Under the pieces are notes generated by a model, which ran no database searches, was not told the origin of the DNA, and saw only the letters and a list, made by a program, of their open reading frames with translations. From NCBI GenBank assembly GCA_963377175.1, contig CAUJNA010001757.1:390489-454488 (forward strand): a stretch of 64,000 nucleotides of DNA, in the 5' to 3' direction. Within the stretch, counting starts at the first letter, position 1. Each line of letters begins with the position of its first letter. Positions 30,355 to 41,222 of the stretch are shown in pieces. The DNA comes from Effrenium voratum (Eukaryota; Sar; Dinophyceae; Suessiales; Symbiodiniaceae). Position numbers and translations under genes: made by a program.

Positions 30355-31760
30355 GTGGCGGGCGAGGACGCGGTCATTTGTGAGGTGACCCAGACCTCCT
30401 TCGCACGCAAATTAAAAAAACCCTTGACCACTTGCCACGTTGAGTGCGGGACCGTAGTCCTAGAGTCTGAGGCGAGCCGATTCCATGGTGAAGCTATGGC
30501 GACTTGGAACCATATCTGGAACCGAGATTCGCCAAGTGACCTTTTCTCAGACAACGCCTCGGGAAGATGTGTAAGACTCATCGACCAAGACGTTCCGAGC
30601 GTTGAGCCTGCCATCTCGGAGCAACCATTCCTCGAGCTGTGGTTGCAATGCATCGCCAAAACCCGAGCTGATACATCTCGGGGTGCTTGCGGCTTTTCCC
30701 GCAAGGAGCTTCAGAGCCTTCCCATGAAAGCCCACCAGGACTGATAGACCTTTTGGACAACTGTCGCCACACCGAATGGCCTGAGGTTTAACTTAGCTAA
30801 GATCATTCTTGTCGCTAAAACGCAGGGGTGATAGACATGCGCTCGGCCTATCCAAATTTTCCCCTGATTTACAGGATTTGGGCCAAGTCCCATGCTCAGG
30901 TACTCTAAGGCATTGGGCCTCGGTCTTCCCACGCACTTGAGCGGCGGGCTGCCTGGCAGATCCACCAGTGATGTGTACTACTGGGTGCCACCATCGGACG
31001 CTGGAACCGTAACTCTCCTCTTCATGGCTTCGTTCTAGATTAGAAAAAGCTTTTAACTCTTTACCCAGACGGCCCATTCTCCAGCTCATGCTCTAACTAG
31101 GAGCCGCAGCCCACACCTTGGGAAAGCTGGTCGTAGCAATAAACCAAAGCCAGAAAAGATTCTGATCCTGCATGAGTAGGCGATGTTGCTGGGAGTATAA
31201 CTGGGTTCGCCGAAGGGGATCCATTATCGGTTTAGCGATGTAGCATTTGCCAGGGTTTGGCAACGGCACCTAGAATCAAAGGCTCCCTGTCCTCTTACGA
31301 CATTCGGATATGCTGACAACTAGAAGGGATAAGCGACTCCCACACCCATAATGAGGAGTTGCTCGCTTGAACGACCAGTTTGTCTTCTCCTGGCGAGTTA
31401 AGATATCCTATTCCAAGTGTTGGACAGGGCGCGACTCGTTGTCAAAATGAATAGCCGACGGCAAATTCATCAAAAATTCAAGTGTGCCTTCTCTGCCATT
31501 GACTAGGCGCCATGGTGCGATACGGCCCAAAACGTGCCTCGTGGGACTGATCTCCGAATTGGCCAAGTGTAAGGAAAGGTGCCGAAAAAAGTCCTCTGTT
31601 CCTACATCAATTGACCAAAAAGCAAATTGATCCAGGGCGGGGCGCTGCCCACCTTTCTGTATGGATGTGAGATCAGGTATGTGCCCAGCACACCGATCGA
31701 CAAACTTAGAACAGCCATTGCCACGTCATGACGGGCAAGCACAGTCAGGCCAACGCGTTT
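30355..31760 (+). pseudogene. LINE reverse transcriptase fragments
   Basis: The 30355-30744 frame ends in RGACGFSRKELQSLP, like the segment just before LINE RT. Further pieces in shifting frames include SGGLPGRSTSDVYYWV near 30,940-30,990, then FGYADN at 31303-31320 in the place of the catalytic (F/Y)xDD box, with D changed to N. ALPTFLYGCEI at about 31,642-31,674 is typical of the region after the catalytic box. Many stops show it is dead. Confidence 0.6.
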
Positions 31761-32034
31761 GTTGCTTGCTCCGTCTGACCACGGCACGTGTTGATCCTGG
31801 TGAACGCTTGGCTATGCAGGCATAAGAGCCATGTGTCGCCAAAAAAGATTTACCCAGAATGATCTCAGGGGTTGTGGAGACTGACCCAGTGTTAGCCCGC
31901 CAATACCAAGCGGATCCGCGGCCCAGGCGCGGCTTAGCTGTTCATGCAGACACTTGAAATGGCAACTTCTTGCAGACTACAACATTCGGGATCATGACGG
32001 TTGATTTGGAACCTGGCCTTGTCCGCTTGGGAAT

Positions 32035-32271
32035 TTGAATCGGATACGTTCTGCTTGGGATTGTCTGATCCTACGTACACTATGCACGCGTCAAGACGCT
32101 CAGGGTCTCCAGCGATTTGATTCAAGTGAAACTCTAAAATGCTTGGAAAAACTCTCCCCGGATCATCGAACCCCAGCTCAAACCTGGTTGCTGGGAGGTG
32201 TCAACACGAACGCCGCGCAACACAGGTGGAATGACGAGATTAGCCCAATTTGCCCCGTGTGCGGTGCATAG
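32035..32271 (+). pseudogene. LINE post-RT region with Cys motif
   Basis: A 78-codon frame ends in RWNDEISPICPVCGA, like the CPxC motif that follows RT in many LINEs. It lies between the RT and RNase H pieces, as expected. Confidence 0.55.
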
Positions 32272-32299
32272 CATAGGCTCACTGCTTGCAGTGTCGTGG

Positions 32300-32700
32300 T
32301 TGAGAGAAGCAGTGACCTTTCCATTAGTGCCTCGCAATCCGTGGAAATTGTTAGATGCCGAGGCAAAGTCCCTGGACTACAGACTGTCAACCGTGCTGAG
32401 TGATCGCCACGGCAACATGTCCGCCTACTCAGATAGTGCGTACGCTATATCAACCGCCAACCTTGTGTTGCAACGGAGTGATTAACCGCCTTTTGGCCCA
32501 CGCCAAACTTCGACATTATCGCCTTCTATCACCCGTAATTCACAGGCAGTCATACCAAAGACATATCCACAAGATCAAACCTCATCGTGAATATGGTCAG
32601 GCGCTTGACAGCGTTGACCTATATAATCTCATTGGAAACCAAATTGCGAACGCATCGGCCAAAATTGAAAAAATGACAAACCCCAGGACTTGAACTCCAT
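32300..32700 (+). pseudogene. LINE RNase H domain fragments
   Basis: Two overlapping frames supply the domain. YSDSAYAIST near 32,430 matches the second-Asp block of RNase H. HKIKPHRE followed by DLYNLIGNQIANASA (about 32,565-32,660) matches the C-terminal block, where the family has GN-x-x-AD; here AD is AN. One frameshift separates the blocks. RNase H at the 3' end of a LINE is common in several clades. Confidence 0.6.
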
Positions 32701-32760
32701 CATCGCCAGGGCGCGTGCCTTTTCCGATGGTGATCAAGCCTGGGCCAAAACCGTGCCTAC

Positions 32761-33445
32761 TAGATGGGCGTGCCGCATAGCAACCACCCAGGATTAGCCA
32801 TTGACCCCGGTCACACGACTATCCCACAGTCCTCCTATGTTGCCAGGCCGTGGTGGCATGCGCTTTAGTGCAAGATCCTTCTTGAATCAGCCAAACGCTA
32901 TTCCCCCTTAAATTCGGATTTTCCGGATTAACTCCATACGCGTTCCACGGAGCCACATACTGGTATAGAAAATTCAGCGGTCGTCTCTCCTGAGGTGGAC
33001 CGACATCAGGGGTGGATAGTGGATCACGCTGGCATTGCACTTGACATTTCATGGATAGAACGGTGGACAAACTTTAGGGTTGTCACTCAGACCAATACCC
33101 CTGTTAACTTGACTTGAATGGAGCTGCCTCCAAAGCACGAAGGACTTAGGCGACCTCTCGGATGAGGCCTACGTCGCCACACCCTCCATGCGGGCGCAGT
33201 TGCAGATATTCCGTGACTCAGTTGAAGCCTGAGTAAACTACTAGGTAAGCCTTGATTCTCGGCAATGCGACCACCCAGGTGCGCAGTTTGCGACTTTTTT
33301 GGTACCGATTCCATTACCAGGGGTTTAAGAGCCGACCTAACATGCCCCGAGCAGAGGAGACATTGCGTGCTATCGCATCTGTCTCTACACTCAACAAAGA
33401 TCACAAAAGCATGGGTACGGTGCCCGAAATACCCGTGCTCGAATC
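32761..33445. other. No recognisable gene
   Basis: Short frames only. The 3' end of the LINE may lie here, but I see no poly-A tract or simple terminal repeat. Confidence 0.4.
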
Positions 33446-33800
33446 GTGATTAACTTGAAACCGCACCCGGGCGAGAACAGTACACTGCCCTCGGTTCGAC
33501 ACCGGCAATTAGAAAAAAGCGTCGTGCGTGCCAAAGAGGTGGTTCCTGCCTCCGCCTCCGTTTTAGGTACGTGCTTGATGGGGATTGCATTGCGCCGCAA
33601 TGTAAAAAATCCAAAATCACTGAATTCGCACTTGGATGCTAAGGTGGTGGGGCCCATGAAGGAAGACCAGGGTGTGCTTGATTTATCTGTGATATGCGAA
33701 AAAGAGGCTTTTTTGGCAACTCACCTGAGGGCGGATGCAGTACAGGCATATCTCCAGGCCCGTTCCGCTCGCAGCTCCCAGGACACTGCCGAGTACGCGC
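33446..33800 (+). pseudogene. Possible copia RT fragment
   Basis: A 159-codon plus-strand frame contains RADAVQAYLQA (about 33,735), close to ADAVQAYIQA of the copia RT at 17.3 kb. Before it, MKEDQGVLDLSVICEK resembles the segment upstream of that motif with an intervening deletion. Past about 33,800 the similarity ends. Confidence 0.45.
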
Positions 33801-34480
33801 TTGAACGTGATGCCCTGCCCGGGCCCGCAGCCGCAGCCGCCTCCGCAGATCATAGATCGACCCGGCGACGTCGAGCGCCTTCTGCACGAGGCAGCTCGCC
33901 CAGGAGGTGGCCTTTCCCCCCTTAGAAAGGAGCGACCGCCCCCCCCGAGGAGCGCGCGGTGCCCCCAGTGTCAGATCCACAGGTCGCAGAAACATGCACC
34001 CCCCCCGTATTGGGAGAGAGCAAAAGGTCTGTCTCGGGCACGAATGAGACAAAGAAGGGGGAAACGAAAGAACCAACAGAGCCCCAAAAGACAAACGTGC
34101 CCGCCACAGACCGTGAGGACACTGCATCAAGATGGCCCTTAAGGCAAAAAGCGCAGTTGCGGTGCCCCTCCTTCAGTGGCAAAGGAAACACGATGTCAAG
34201 GTTTTGCAGGCACTCACAAAGTGCATGGGTCCCGGATCGGATCCGAGATAAGCACCCAGGTGCACGACTAAGAGTGTGGTCCCAAGGCTGACATCTGGAA
34301 AACAATCTCATTAACGTGCTTGTTCAAAGCAGGATAGCAGGCGAAGGTGTACGGCGACACAACCCGGCACACGCCCTGAAGTGAACGCAATGAGGCACAT
34401 GCAACCTGTTGGAGTCAAGAGGCATTTGGGGCAGGCCTGGACGCCAAGCTTTCCATTTGCTCCTGTGAGAGGTTTCACAC
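33801..34480. other. Unassigned, proline/arginine-rich frames
   Basis: Plus-strand frames are Pro/Arg/Gln-rich with C-run segments (33,930-34,010). Nothing recognisable. Confidence 0.35.
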
Positions 34481-34499
34481 ACACGCAACGCATGCTTGC

Positions 34500-34990
34500 G
34501 GCATGGTACTGTAGCAGCGAAAGGATTTTTACCAACTTCGCCAGCGGCCGAATCTCCCCATTCGTGGAACCTGAATAAGTTGCCTAAAGCTTCGGAGTCG
34601 CCAGCATCGTCATCTTCGATCCTGACGCCCGGCGCCGCATCGCAGTGTATCTTTGGGGCTACGAGTAAACCTCCACGCATAGATGACGATCGCCTTCTCA
34701 TCTCCCTTCTCCAAGTCGATGGCCTTCCCTACTACCCCCCGGACTCTGTACTTAATTGAAACCCATCCGCTATACAACGCCTGTCGTGGGTTCGCTGATT
34801 GTGCGTACCCAGTCAAGGCTGGCCAAGACTTTGCCTTCGACAGGATTCTTGAACCGCGTTGCGTTTCTTTCGCAAGCTCCAGTTGTACTGCCACTGGCCA
34901 CTCCCCCACCGTTCTTTCAGCGTCGCAAAGCTCATCTAGCGCAGGTGAGTGACCAAGCTGTTTGTGTTCTGGACCAGTTGAACCCCGCAT
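34500..34990 (-). pseudogene. Relic of the copia linker and RT N-terminal region
   Basis: Minus-strand pieces match the protein at 17015-20641: KNPVEGKVLASLDWVRT against KNPMDGKHLAELDWVRI, and EKGDEKAIVIYAWRF against EKEFSCLVVIYAWKF, in the same order and spacing. An acidic stretch then GNLFRFHEWGDSA recalls TDFTWYEWEESA. Frameshifts separate the blocks. Confidence 0.7.
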
Positions 34991-35099
34991 TGATGGTGTA
35001 GCCCACGAAACACGCCTGCTTCACCCCTGGACTCCTCCCTCTCCTTGTTTCTGGCCGTTCTGCCAGGGGGCTCCGATTCGCGAGTTGCTTGGGCCGTAG

Positions 35100-35260
35100 G
35101 AGCTAAGAATATTTTTGGTGTTGTGGGGACAAGATAACTCAGAGCGTGAAATTTCACGAGTTTTCACGGCTTTTCACGGAGTAGTAACGGCCTTTCAGTT
35201 TCCCGCGCGGGTTATCACGGCCGTTTGGCCGAGTTTTCACGGCTTTACGGCGGCCAACGA
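35100..35260. repeat. Short TTTTCACGG repeats
   Basis: TTTTCACGG or a near variant recurs at least four times between 35,150 and 35,250, with one GCCGTTTGGCCG interruption. No coding role is seen. Confidence 0.45.
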
Positions 35261-35399
35261 GCGCAAGTGGTCAAAAAACCTGGGACCGAAAGGTATCATC
35301 ACCATGTGATCGGAACCATGCGCTGGATCCATTGACCTGTTCCACCTTCATGAGGTGGCATACAGCTGTAATCGCACGCAACAGTCTGAGTCTTGTTGA

Positions 35400-36000
35400 T
35401 GTTGTCGATGTGGTACTTCATTGTGTCAGAAGTGGGCGTAATCCCACTTGCCGTCTGGAATACCATCTCGTCCGCGCCTTGCCCATTGTGTCCACATCCA
35501 GCGTATCAAGCACGCCGCCCCGCGGTTCTGGCTGGCTGAAAGTGCGAATCGCTTGACTGCGTGCCGTGAAGTTTCTCCCATGTGACAATGCGTTCATCGA
35601 CCTCGGCTGGAATGTGAGTGTGTTGTCACGCCCATGTAGGGAATGTAGTGCGTACATGTCATCTGCAGCGTCTTTGACAACTTTGGCTTGAAGGATGGCG
35701 CGTTGTCTTTGACACGCGGCTATTTCCCGAATGATCTGGGGTTGATCACTTTCTTCATCTTCCGGGAATCCTCGCTCCCCGCGATTCTTTCTTCTTGCGC
35801 CACTGCCCATCCTTGCCCGCCAGGTATGCGAATGAATCATCATCTGGACTCCTGGAACCACACCGACTTCGCAAGCGACGATTCGCTCATCGAATCCGCG
35901 TCAGCTATCAACTCATCACGGTGAGCCGTCTCCGCTTCAGCGTCGCACCCCGTTAGAGGCTCCAAACAAGGTTGAACCCCCCATTTTATCAGATAAAATA
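35400..36000 (-). pseudogene. Relic of copia gag C-terminus and protease
   Basis: Minus-strand pieces match ORFs at 20.5-21.0 kb. DSMSESS followed by SVWFQE matches DAMSESS...MVWFKE. QRQRAILQAKVVKDAADDMY matches QVQRSLIRARILREVVDDVY. DEMVFQTASGITPTSD (about 35,430-35,480) matches DEIVFQTANGSTSTSD just after the protease active site. Integrase does not follow. The next recognisable part is the RT linker at 34,990, so integrase was deleted or lost. Confidence 0.7.
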
Positions 36001-36715
36001 GGGTTACTCCATTCTTTTTGGAAAATAAAAGAATCAGTGCAACTTTGACAGAAAATAAAACTGACAAATCACGATTTATTTCGACCTCATTTTGAAGGTT
36101 TGGTTTGAACAGTCCAAGTTGGACAAAATGTAATTCTGGGTGAAAATAAAGTTGGGGGGGTCCAACTCATGTTTACTTTGCACACGCGCTTTTTCACAAG
36201 TTCAAGTCGGGCGGGTTCAACTCGGGTGGCTATTTTGGGCTCACCATGGTTTCCTTGAAACCACCATTGTTTCCGTAAGGTTTTGAACTAGATTTTGGTC
36301 TTGTGTTTCTCGAAACTGGATTCGGACCGAATCCTCCAGGCAGGCTTCGGTTTTCTCTTGGCTTCCAACAGCAAATACGAACCAAAAGGAATTCGAAATC
36401 CTTTGTGCGATCAAGGTAATGATTCTTTGACCGCCCTCCCGCCCCCCCTAAAGTTAACATGGTCCAACTCCACACTGAATATAGTTAGACTTCAACAACA
36501 TGCCATGTCCAAAATGTAGTTGCCGCAGTCCAACATGACCCAGGCCTTGGATGGACTTGAAAAAGAGGTACTTTCTGGGGAAGACGCGGGCTGCCTCGTG
36601 TTAATTTGGAACGAGTTCAGTCCAACTTTGAAGGGCTTTTCACAGCGGCAAAATTTATGTTTTAACGGAAACAGGGGGTTGGACTAAAATAAAACACATG
36701 ACATATTTTAGGATC
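36001..36715. repeat. AT-rich stretch with GTTGGAC/GTCCAAC words
   Basis: TCCAACT or its complement AGTTGGA and AAAATAAA words recur in both orientations. A small imperfect hairpin (CCCATTTTATC and its complement) lies at about 35,980-36,003. A spliced-leader-like string lies at 36226-36243. No coding frame is convincing. Confidence 0.4.
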
Positions 36716-36719
36716 CGAC

Positions 36720-37080
36720 CCGCCCCAACTCTATTTTGAGCCTGCGACCAGGGTGCGTCGCTATCACCTTCACTTTTTTCGTCCTCCTTCTTGCCGCGTG
36801 ATGCGCGCGATTTGACTCTTCACAATATCGCCGGAGCCGCACTCTTGGCCGCAGCCTTCCCTTTCGAGGTCGCTTCTGTCCTTGTAGGCGCCGCCTTCGG
36901 ATTCGCAGCTGGTGCTCATGTTCTACACGGACAGCTTTCACCCTTTGTGAATGTACCCTTCTTGAACTGGAAGCAGCGCCCTTCATCTCCTCCCACTGCC
37001 GTCCTGCTCTTCCATCGCCGCTGCCCTTCTTCAGGCATTGTAACCTTGTCATTCTGCAACACGCTCCTGACTGATTTCTC
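36720..37080 (-). pseudogene. Relic of copia gag CCCH finger region
   Basis: Minus-strand GRCFQFKKGTFTKGESCPCRT matches the second finger of the intact gag (CFAFQKGKCDKGSACKYRH), with one Cys and the His lost. Ala/Lys/Arg-rich sequence follows in both copies. Frame breaks are present. Confidence 0.55.
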
Positions 37081-37099
37081 ATTTTTGTCAGCCGTGATC

Positions 37100-38030
37100 G
37101 GTTCTCAGTTGAAGGTCAATGAGGCTGAGAGAAAACTTCCCCCAGTCTCCGTAGGAGAAAGCATATGCATCCCATGTATACTGAACCAGCGGTCAGCGCA
37201 TTGGAGTGATCATGTACCCCATCAAAGTACCCGCTTACGCAAGCAGAGTGCATAAAGTTCTGAAGCGTCAGATTCAGCTACTCGAAATGTTTGGCGAGCA
37301 GCTCCTTGTTCTTCTTCACGTCGGTAACATCGATCAACCTTTCATCTGATTTCCAACTTTATTCTTGGGGTGACGAATATTCAGCCAAATTGTAATCACG
37401 TGAACCGCCTGTTCCTGCTTTATCGTTGGTGAATTGATAGGTCTGGTTCTCCATCTCATCCTTGACTCGCCAGTCGCAAAGCAGGTCTTGCAGACTTCAC
37501 CCACCAGCGCTTTGCCATCGAAGTCCTCGGTGTGGCCATCGAGTGTCTCTCCTCATAAATTCCCAGACGCTGCTCATATTTTTGACACTGTCGTGGTTGA
37601 TGCATAGTCTTGGTATTGACTTCCCGTCGCATTGTGAGCTGCCGATGGATGCGTTCGCATCGCCAACCAGAGTGTTCATCACCTTGACAATCCGAAAGGC
37701 CCGCCTGCAAAACTCATCCCGTCCTGCGTCAAATTTTCAGACGCGCTTGGCGAAGGTCTGTCCATCTCCACATTTCAGGCCCACGCAACCTGCCGAGCAT
37801 TGGGCTGTCCTAGCCTCACAGGTTTCTTGCCCCAACCTCGATTCGAGGCGGAATCTTTCTACCGGAGTCCCAGACCTCTCCGCGTCGCTCCCCAACGCTG
37901 CGCAGAAAGTCACACCCTGTTTAGCCTTCGCCGTGTTGCAGTTGATCCCCCGCAGATTCCATCTTTACGATGCGCTCTTCGTAGTCCACAGGATCAGGCT
38001 GTTGCAGTTGATAGATACCAGCCAGTGTAC
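37100..38030 (-). pseudogene. Relic of the post-RNase H accessory region
   Basis: Minus-strand DEFCRRAFRIVKVMNTLVGD (about 37,690) matches WREFCSKGKKIVAALNQLCGEA in the long ORF of the young element. CINHDSVKNMSSVWEF matches CIEGADMLRSIADIWDL. GDWGKFSLSLID (about 37,140) matches RNWGKVFTLSVI. The order agrees with the intact copy (about 13.9 to 13.5 kb). On the minus strand it lies ahead of the gag relic, so it belongs to another, or a rearranged, element. Confidence 0.6.
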
Positions 38031-38430
38031 ATAAGGAAGCAGGTAACAATACGCACGGACACATGTAGTGCACCGCGCGCAAGTTGCGCAAAGGCCGCCA
38101 CGTGTCAGGCGCCCTTGCGCACCTGTAAAAATTAGCGCCTGGTTTAGCGGCTGATTTGGTCTTGAGTCTTGAGTCAGGCGCTACTTACTAAATACGTGAT
38201 ACGTGCGCAGGCCGCAAGTGCCGGGGGCATGAGTGCAGGGTACAGGCGCGCACCTCCACATTGCACCCATTCCCCGTACCCGCGCCGCACCGCAGACACG
38301 CACCCCATCATCGCACCCGCGCCCCCTACCCGCACTCATGACGTGCGCCAGCCCTTTGCACCTACTGGCCGTAACTGACGAACAAGCACAATAGAAAAGA
38401 ATGCTTTCATATCCATTGAGCATAGATATT
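38031..38430. other. GC-rich, CACCC-rich spacer
   Basis: CACCC/CCCGC-rich between 38,250 and 38,350. No gene is recognised. Confidence 0.35.
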
Positions 38431-38455
38431 TTTAGTGGTGGGTCCCCTACTTGTG

Positions 38456-38689
38456 TTAAGCCTCGTGCTCCGCGCAGGATTCAGCAAAGAAAAGCACGTC
38501 GCTCGTCTTGTTGATTGCGCGCTTGGCGACCCTCCACCCGTAGTTGGATGTAAAACCTCCCTCCAGCGTGATGGCGACGACCTGAATGCTGCGCTTGCGT
38601 GTCAACACCTTGAACCAATTGCGAGGCTCAGAACATGCAAGCACGATGGTCGGCATGGTGGGATCCAGAACTGCGAGGTGAATTTCCAT
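38456..38689 (-). pseudogene. Relic of the copia accessory domain around PCTGGSSW
   Basis: A single open 77-codon minus-strand frame. IVLACSEPRNWFKVLT matches IVLMACSEPRNWFTALA, QVVAITL matches QVVTITL, and KTSDVLFFAESC matches KPSDLLFFAGPC of the 2068-residue ORF. The likeness ends after the Cys. Confidence 0.8.
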
Positions 38690-38904
38690 TCAATTATCAA
38701 GTCCCGTCACCGAGATGTTCACCCCTCGGTGATCTTAGAAATTGATGCACACGTTCGTCTTGTTGGCGGTTGATTCGTGGAGATCCTTGAAGGGCAACAC
38801 CAGCCACCAGCAGCAGCTTCAAAACCATGTGAACAGTGTATATATGTAAAACCTGAACTTCCACCTGAATGCGTACTGGACGAGCTGAAGGAGGAATTCT
38901 TAGA

Positions 38905-39095
38905 CTGAAGAAAGCGCTGCACTGCCATCCAGACACCGGAGCTTTCTGGGAACAACAGATGAGCCAGTGAGGGCAGTTGGTTTCGACCCAGTTGGTGAAG
39001 AATGGCCTTTCGTCTACTTTCATGACAAGCTGCGGTTGGTGTTGGTGCTGGTCGCGCGCGTTGACGATTTCAAGATAGCTGGTCCTACAGTAAGG
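38905..39095 (+). pseudogene. Copia RT fragment with VDD box
   Basis: Plus-strand LKKALHCHPDTGAFWEQQ matches LRKALYGHPDAGTFWEQH. After a shift, VRAVGFDPVGEEWPFVYFHD matches VRAVGFEPIGEEWPSVYIHE, and RVDDFKIAGP matches YVDDFKMAGP. Its orientation is opposite to its left neighbour. Confidence 0.8.
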
Positions 39096-39639
39096 TTGCC
39101 TGCCGGATGGAATCTTCTACGTAAGAAGGCCTAAGGCCCTTGCCATGCACGTGAGGGTGCTGCGCCGCAGCACTGCTGCGGCAAGCCTGCGGCTTTTCCT
39201 GGGCCAGTGTCACCAGAAAGAGCAGCTCTTGAGCACGGTCGTCCCACGCAGGCTGCAGTTATGCTAGGGACGGCAGCGCGTGCGAGGCAGAGCGGAAAGA
39301 CTGGGAGTGGTGGCCTGAGCAGTGGGTTTTTTCCTCACCACTCACCATTCCTTGACAAAGCGCCCTTGGTTGCTGCTCTTGGCCCACTGGCACCGGCTTC
39401 TTTCGAACGCATTCTACTGCAAAAGCGGGGGCCACCTTGCGGAAGCACCTGCCGGGCTGGAGGCTGTGGGCCGAGTTTGCAAAGCCTCACAAGTTGCGCG
39501 GTTGTAGCAAACGGCAATGCGCTGTCGGGAAGCAAAGGCGCAGTGAGCGCCTTGAAGTTTGCGGCAAGCCTCATGGGCTGGAAGGAATGGCTGGGGTCGC
39601 TCAGTGTTGACAGCTTGTTCCACATCAGCTGGGAAACAT

Positions 39640-40360
39640 GCAAGAAGAGAAGCGGTGCCTTTGCCCCAGTCGGTAGTTGCAGCGTTCGAGAAACAAGTGC
39701 TGTCTGACCTAGCTGCGGAAGTAACGCAAGACACATTGATTCTGATTGTGTGCCTGATTATGGTTTGGGGAGCCCTGCGATTCAGCGATGCGCAGAGGGT
39801 TGAAGTTGGTGACTTGCAAGCCCAGGACGGCGTTGAGGAGTTTGCTGGAGGACCAAAGCCAAGAGCGCCAGTATGGGGCGGAGCTATTTGATCATTTGAA
39901 AGCTGCCGTGAAAGGTTGCGATTTTTGTTGCGGGCCCGCTGGGGCGCGGGCGAATTTCGCATATGCGTTGAGACACCTGCGTCGCTTGCTGACGCAAGTA
40001 GGTGGAAGCCCGCCGGGCAATCCAGCACTTCGCCTTGCGCAGCTTGAAGACGACAGGCTTTTAACACGGGCGCTACTAGATGTCGAAGCAAGTCAGCGGC
40101 GCCTGCGGCGGCACCATCGCGTCAGTCCCAAGGTCGAGGAGCGCAACTGCCTGTCACCGAGACAGCGCCCGTTGCGCTACTGCAAAAGTTGAGCAAGCTG
40201 CCGGCGCCTTTTCGCAAAACTGACGCGGCGTCAGACGAAGCAAGTAGCAGTTCATCCAGCTCGTCATCCGACACTGAGCAAGAGGCCTGCGAGGCTGATG
40301 CGTCTAGTCCTGCACGTTTACATTGTCAGCACGTTGGCTTCTTTCTTGCACGAGGACATT
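39640..40360 (+). pseudogene. Possible tyrosine-recombinase-type relic
   Basis: A plus-strand frame ends in LILIVCLIMVWGALRFSDAQRVEVGDLQ. The ALRFSDAQR phrase resembles the region around the first catalytic Arg of tyrosine recombinases found in Crypton/DIRS-like elements. Later frames (40,130-40,360) are Ser-rich and acidic. No second catalytic block (HxxR) was located, so this is tentative. Confidence 0.3.
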
Positions 40361-40849
40361 GAGTTGGGGCGCGCTTGCGCCCCAAGCCGTGAATTGCTGC
40401 AGGCACATTGGCGTTTGGAGATCTCACCCTTGTGAAAGCGAGCAGGTTTTTATGCCTTGCCCGCATGTAGCGTGTGCGGCACACCTATAAGGGACACACA
40501 TGGCGCTGCCGGGTGTCAGCAGTCCACCTGCGGGATTGTGGGAGGCATGGGCGGCTGGACAACAGCGTGGTTATTGGGGTGCTGGGGCTGTTGTCCCCCT
40601 TGCCTGAACTGCATATTTACGTTCCATCGAAAAGTAGGAGTGCGCCAGCTGCTGCTCGTCTTGGTCAAGTTGATAGTTTGCCAAAGCATTCAGTGATGGA
40701 AAAAGTGGAAGCATGCATGTATACATTTCGGTCTGCCCGGGGTGCTGATGAATGCAGAAACGCTTAAGGTGATAGTGATAACTTCTACGTTTGATCATGG
40801 AAAGGGAACGTGGACGGAGCGCCGACCTTCCTGCGCACGCAGATTTCTG

Positions 40850-41210
40850 TGGCGCCGCCGGATTCGTGACGGCCTGGACTTACATCCCAAGAAGGCCTGC
40901 ACGAACATGAGGATATGAGCCTGTGGCGGTAGCCAAAGCTCCGAAGCTTATTCGATATCAGCCTCCGCCTTCGGCAAGTATACCTCCTGGCAGCCGGTGG
41001 CTTCGCTCTACCTGGTTCCTGGTCAATGGTGTGTGGGAGAAGGTTGAGGATCGTGTTGAGCCCTTACTACAGCGGGCACGCATTGGCAGGTGCCGTCTGG
41101 CAACAGCGCTGCGGCGCCCGTCAATGTTGTGCGCGCGCGAGATGTGTTCGGAGTGCCCCGGGTTAATGTTGTGTTGACCTTCGCGCTGCCGTGCAGGATA
41201 AGCCCTATGT
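40850..41210 (+). pseudogene. Relic of the copia region after RNase H
   Basis: Plus-strand PGLTSQEGLHEHED matches SGLTSKEGLHEHEG. After a shift, VAKAPKLIRYQPP and SRWLRSTWFLVNGVWEKVED match VAKGPRLMRVKPP and SKWLRSTWFLRNGSWLKVED of the ORF at 10968-17174. It is clearly homologous and clearly broken. Confidence 0.85.
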
Positions 41211-41222
41211 GTCCGCGTTGGT

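Larger units (their letters stand above)
24701..32760 (+). mobile_element. Decayed DNMT-carrying non-LTR (LINE-like) retrotransposon
   Basis: All recognisable parts lie on the plus strand in one order: DNMT (from 6.8 kb, interrupted by the copia element, to 25.8 kb), unknown coding region, RT fragments (30.4-31.7 kb), a CPVCGA motif (32.25 kb) and RNase H (32.4-32.7 kb). No LTRs are seen. Frameshifts are many, so the element is old. I could not find its exact ends, a poly-A tail or a target duplication. Without the 17.6-kb insert the element would be roughly 8-9 kb. Confidence 0.7.
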
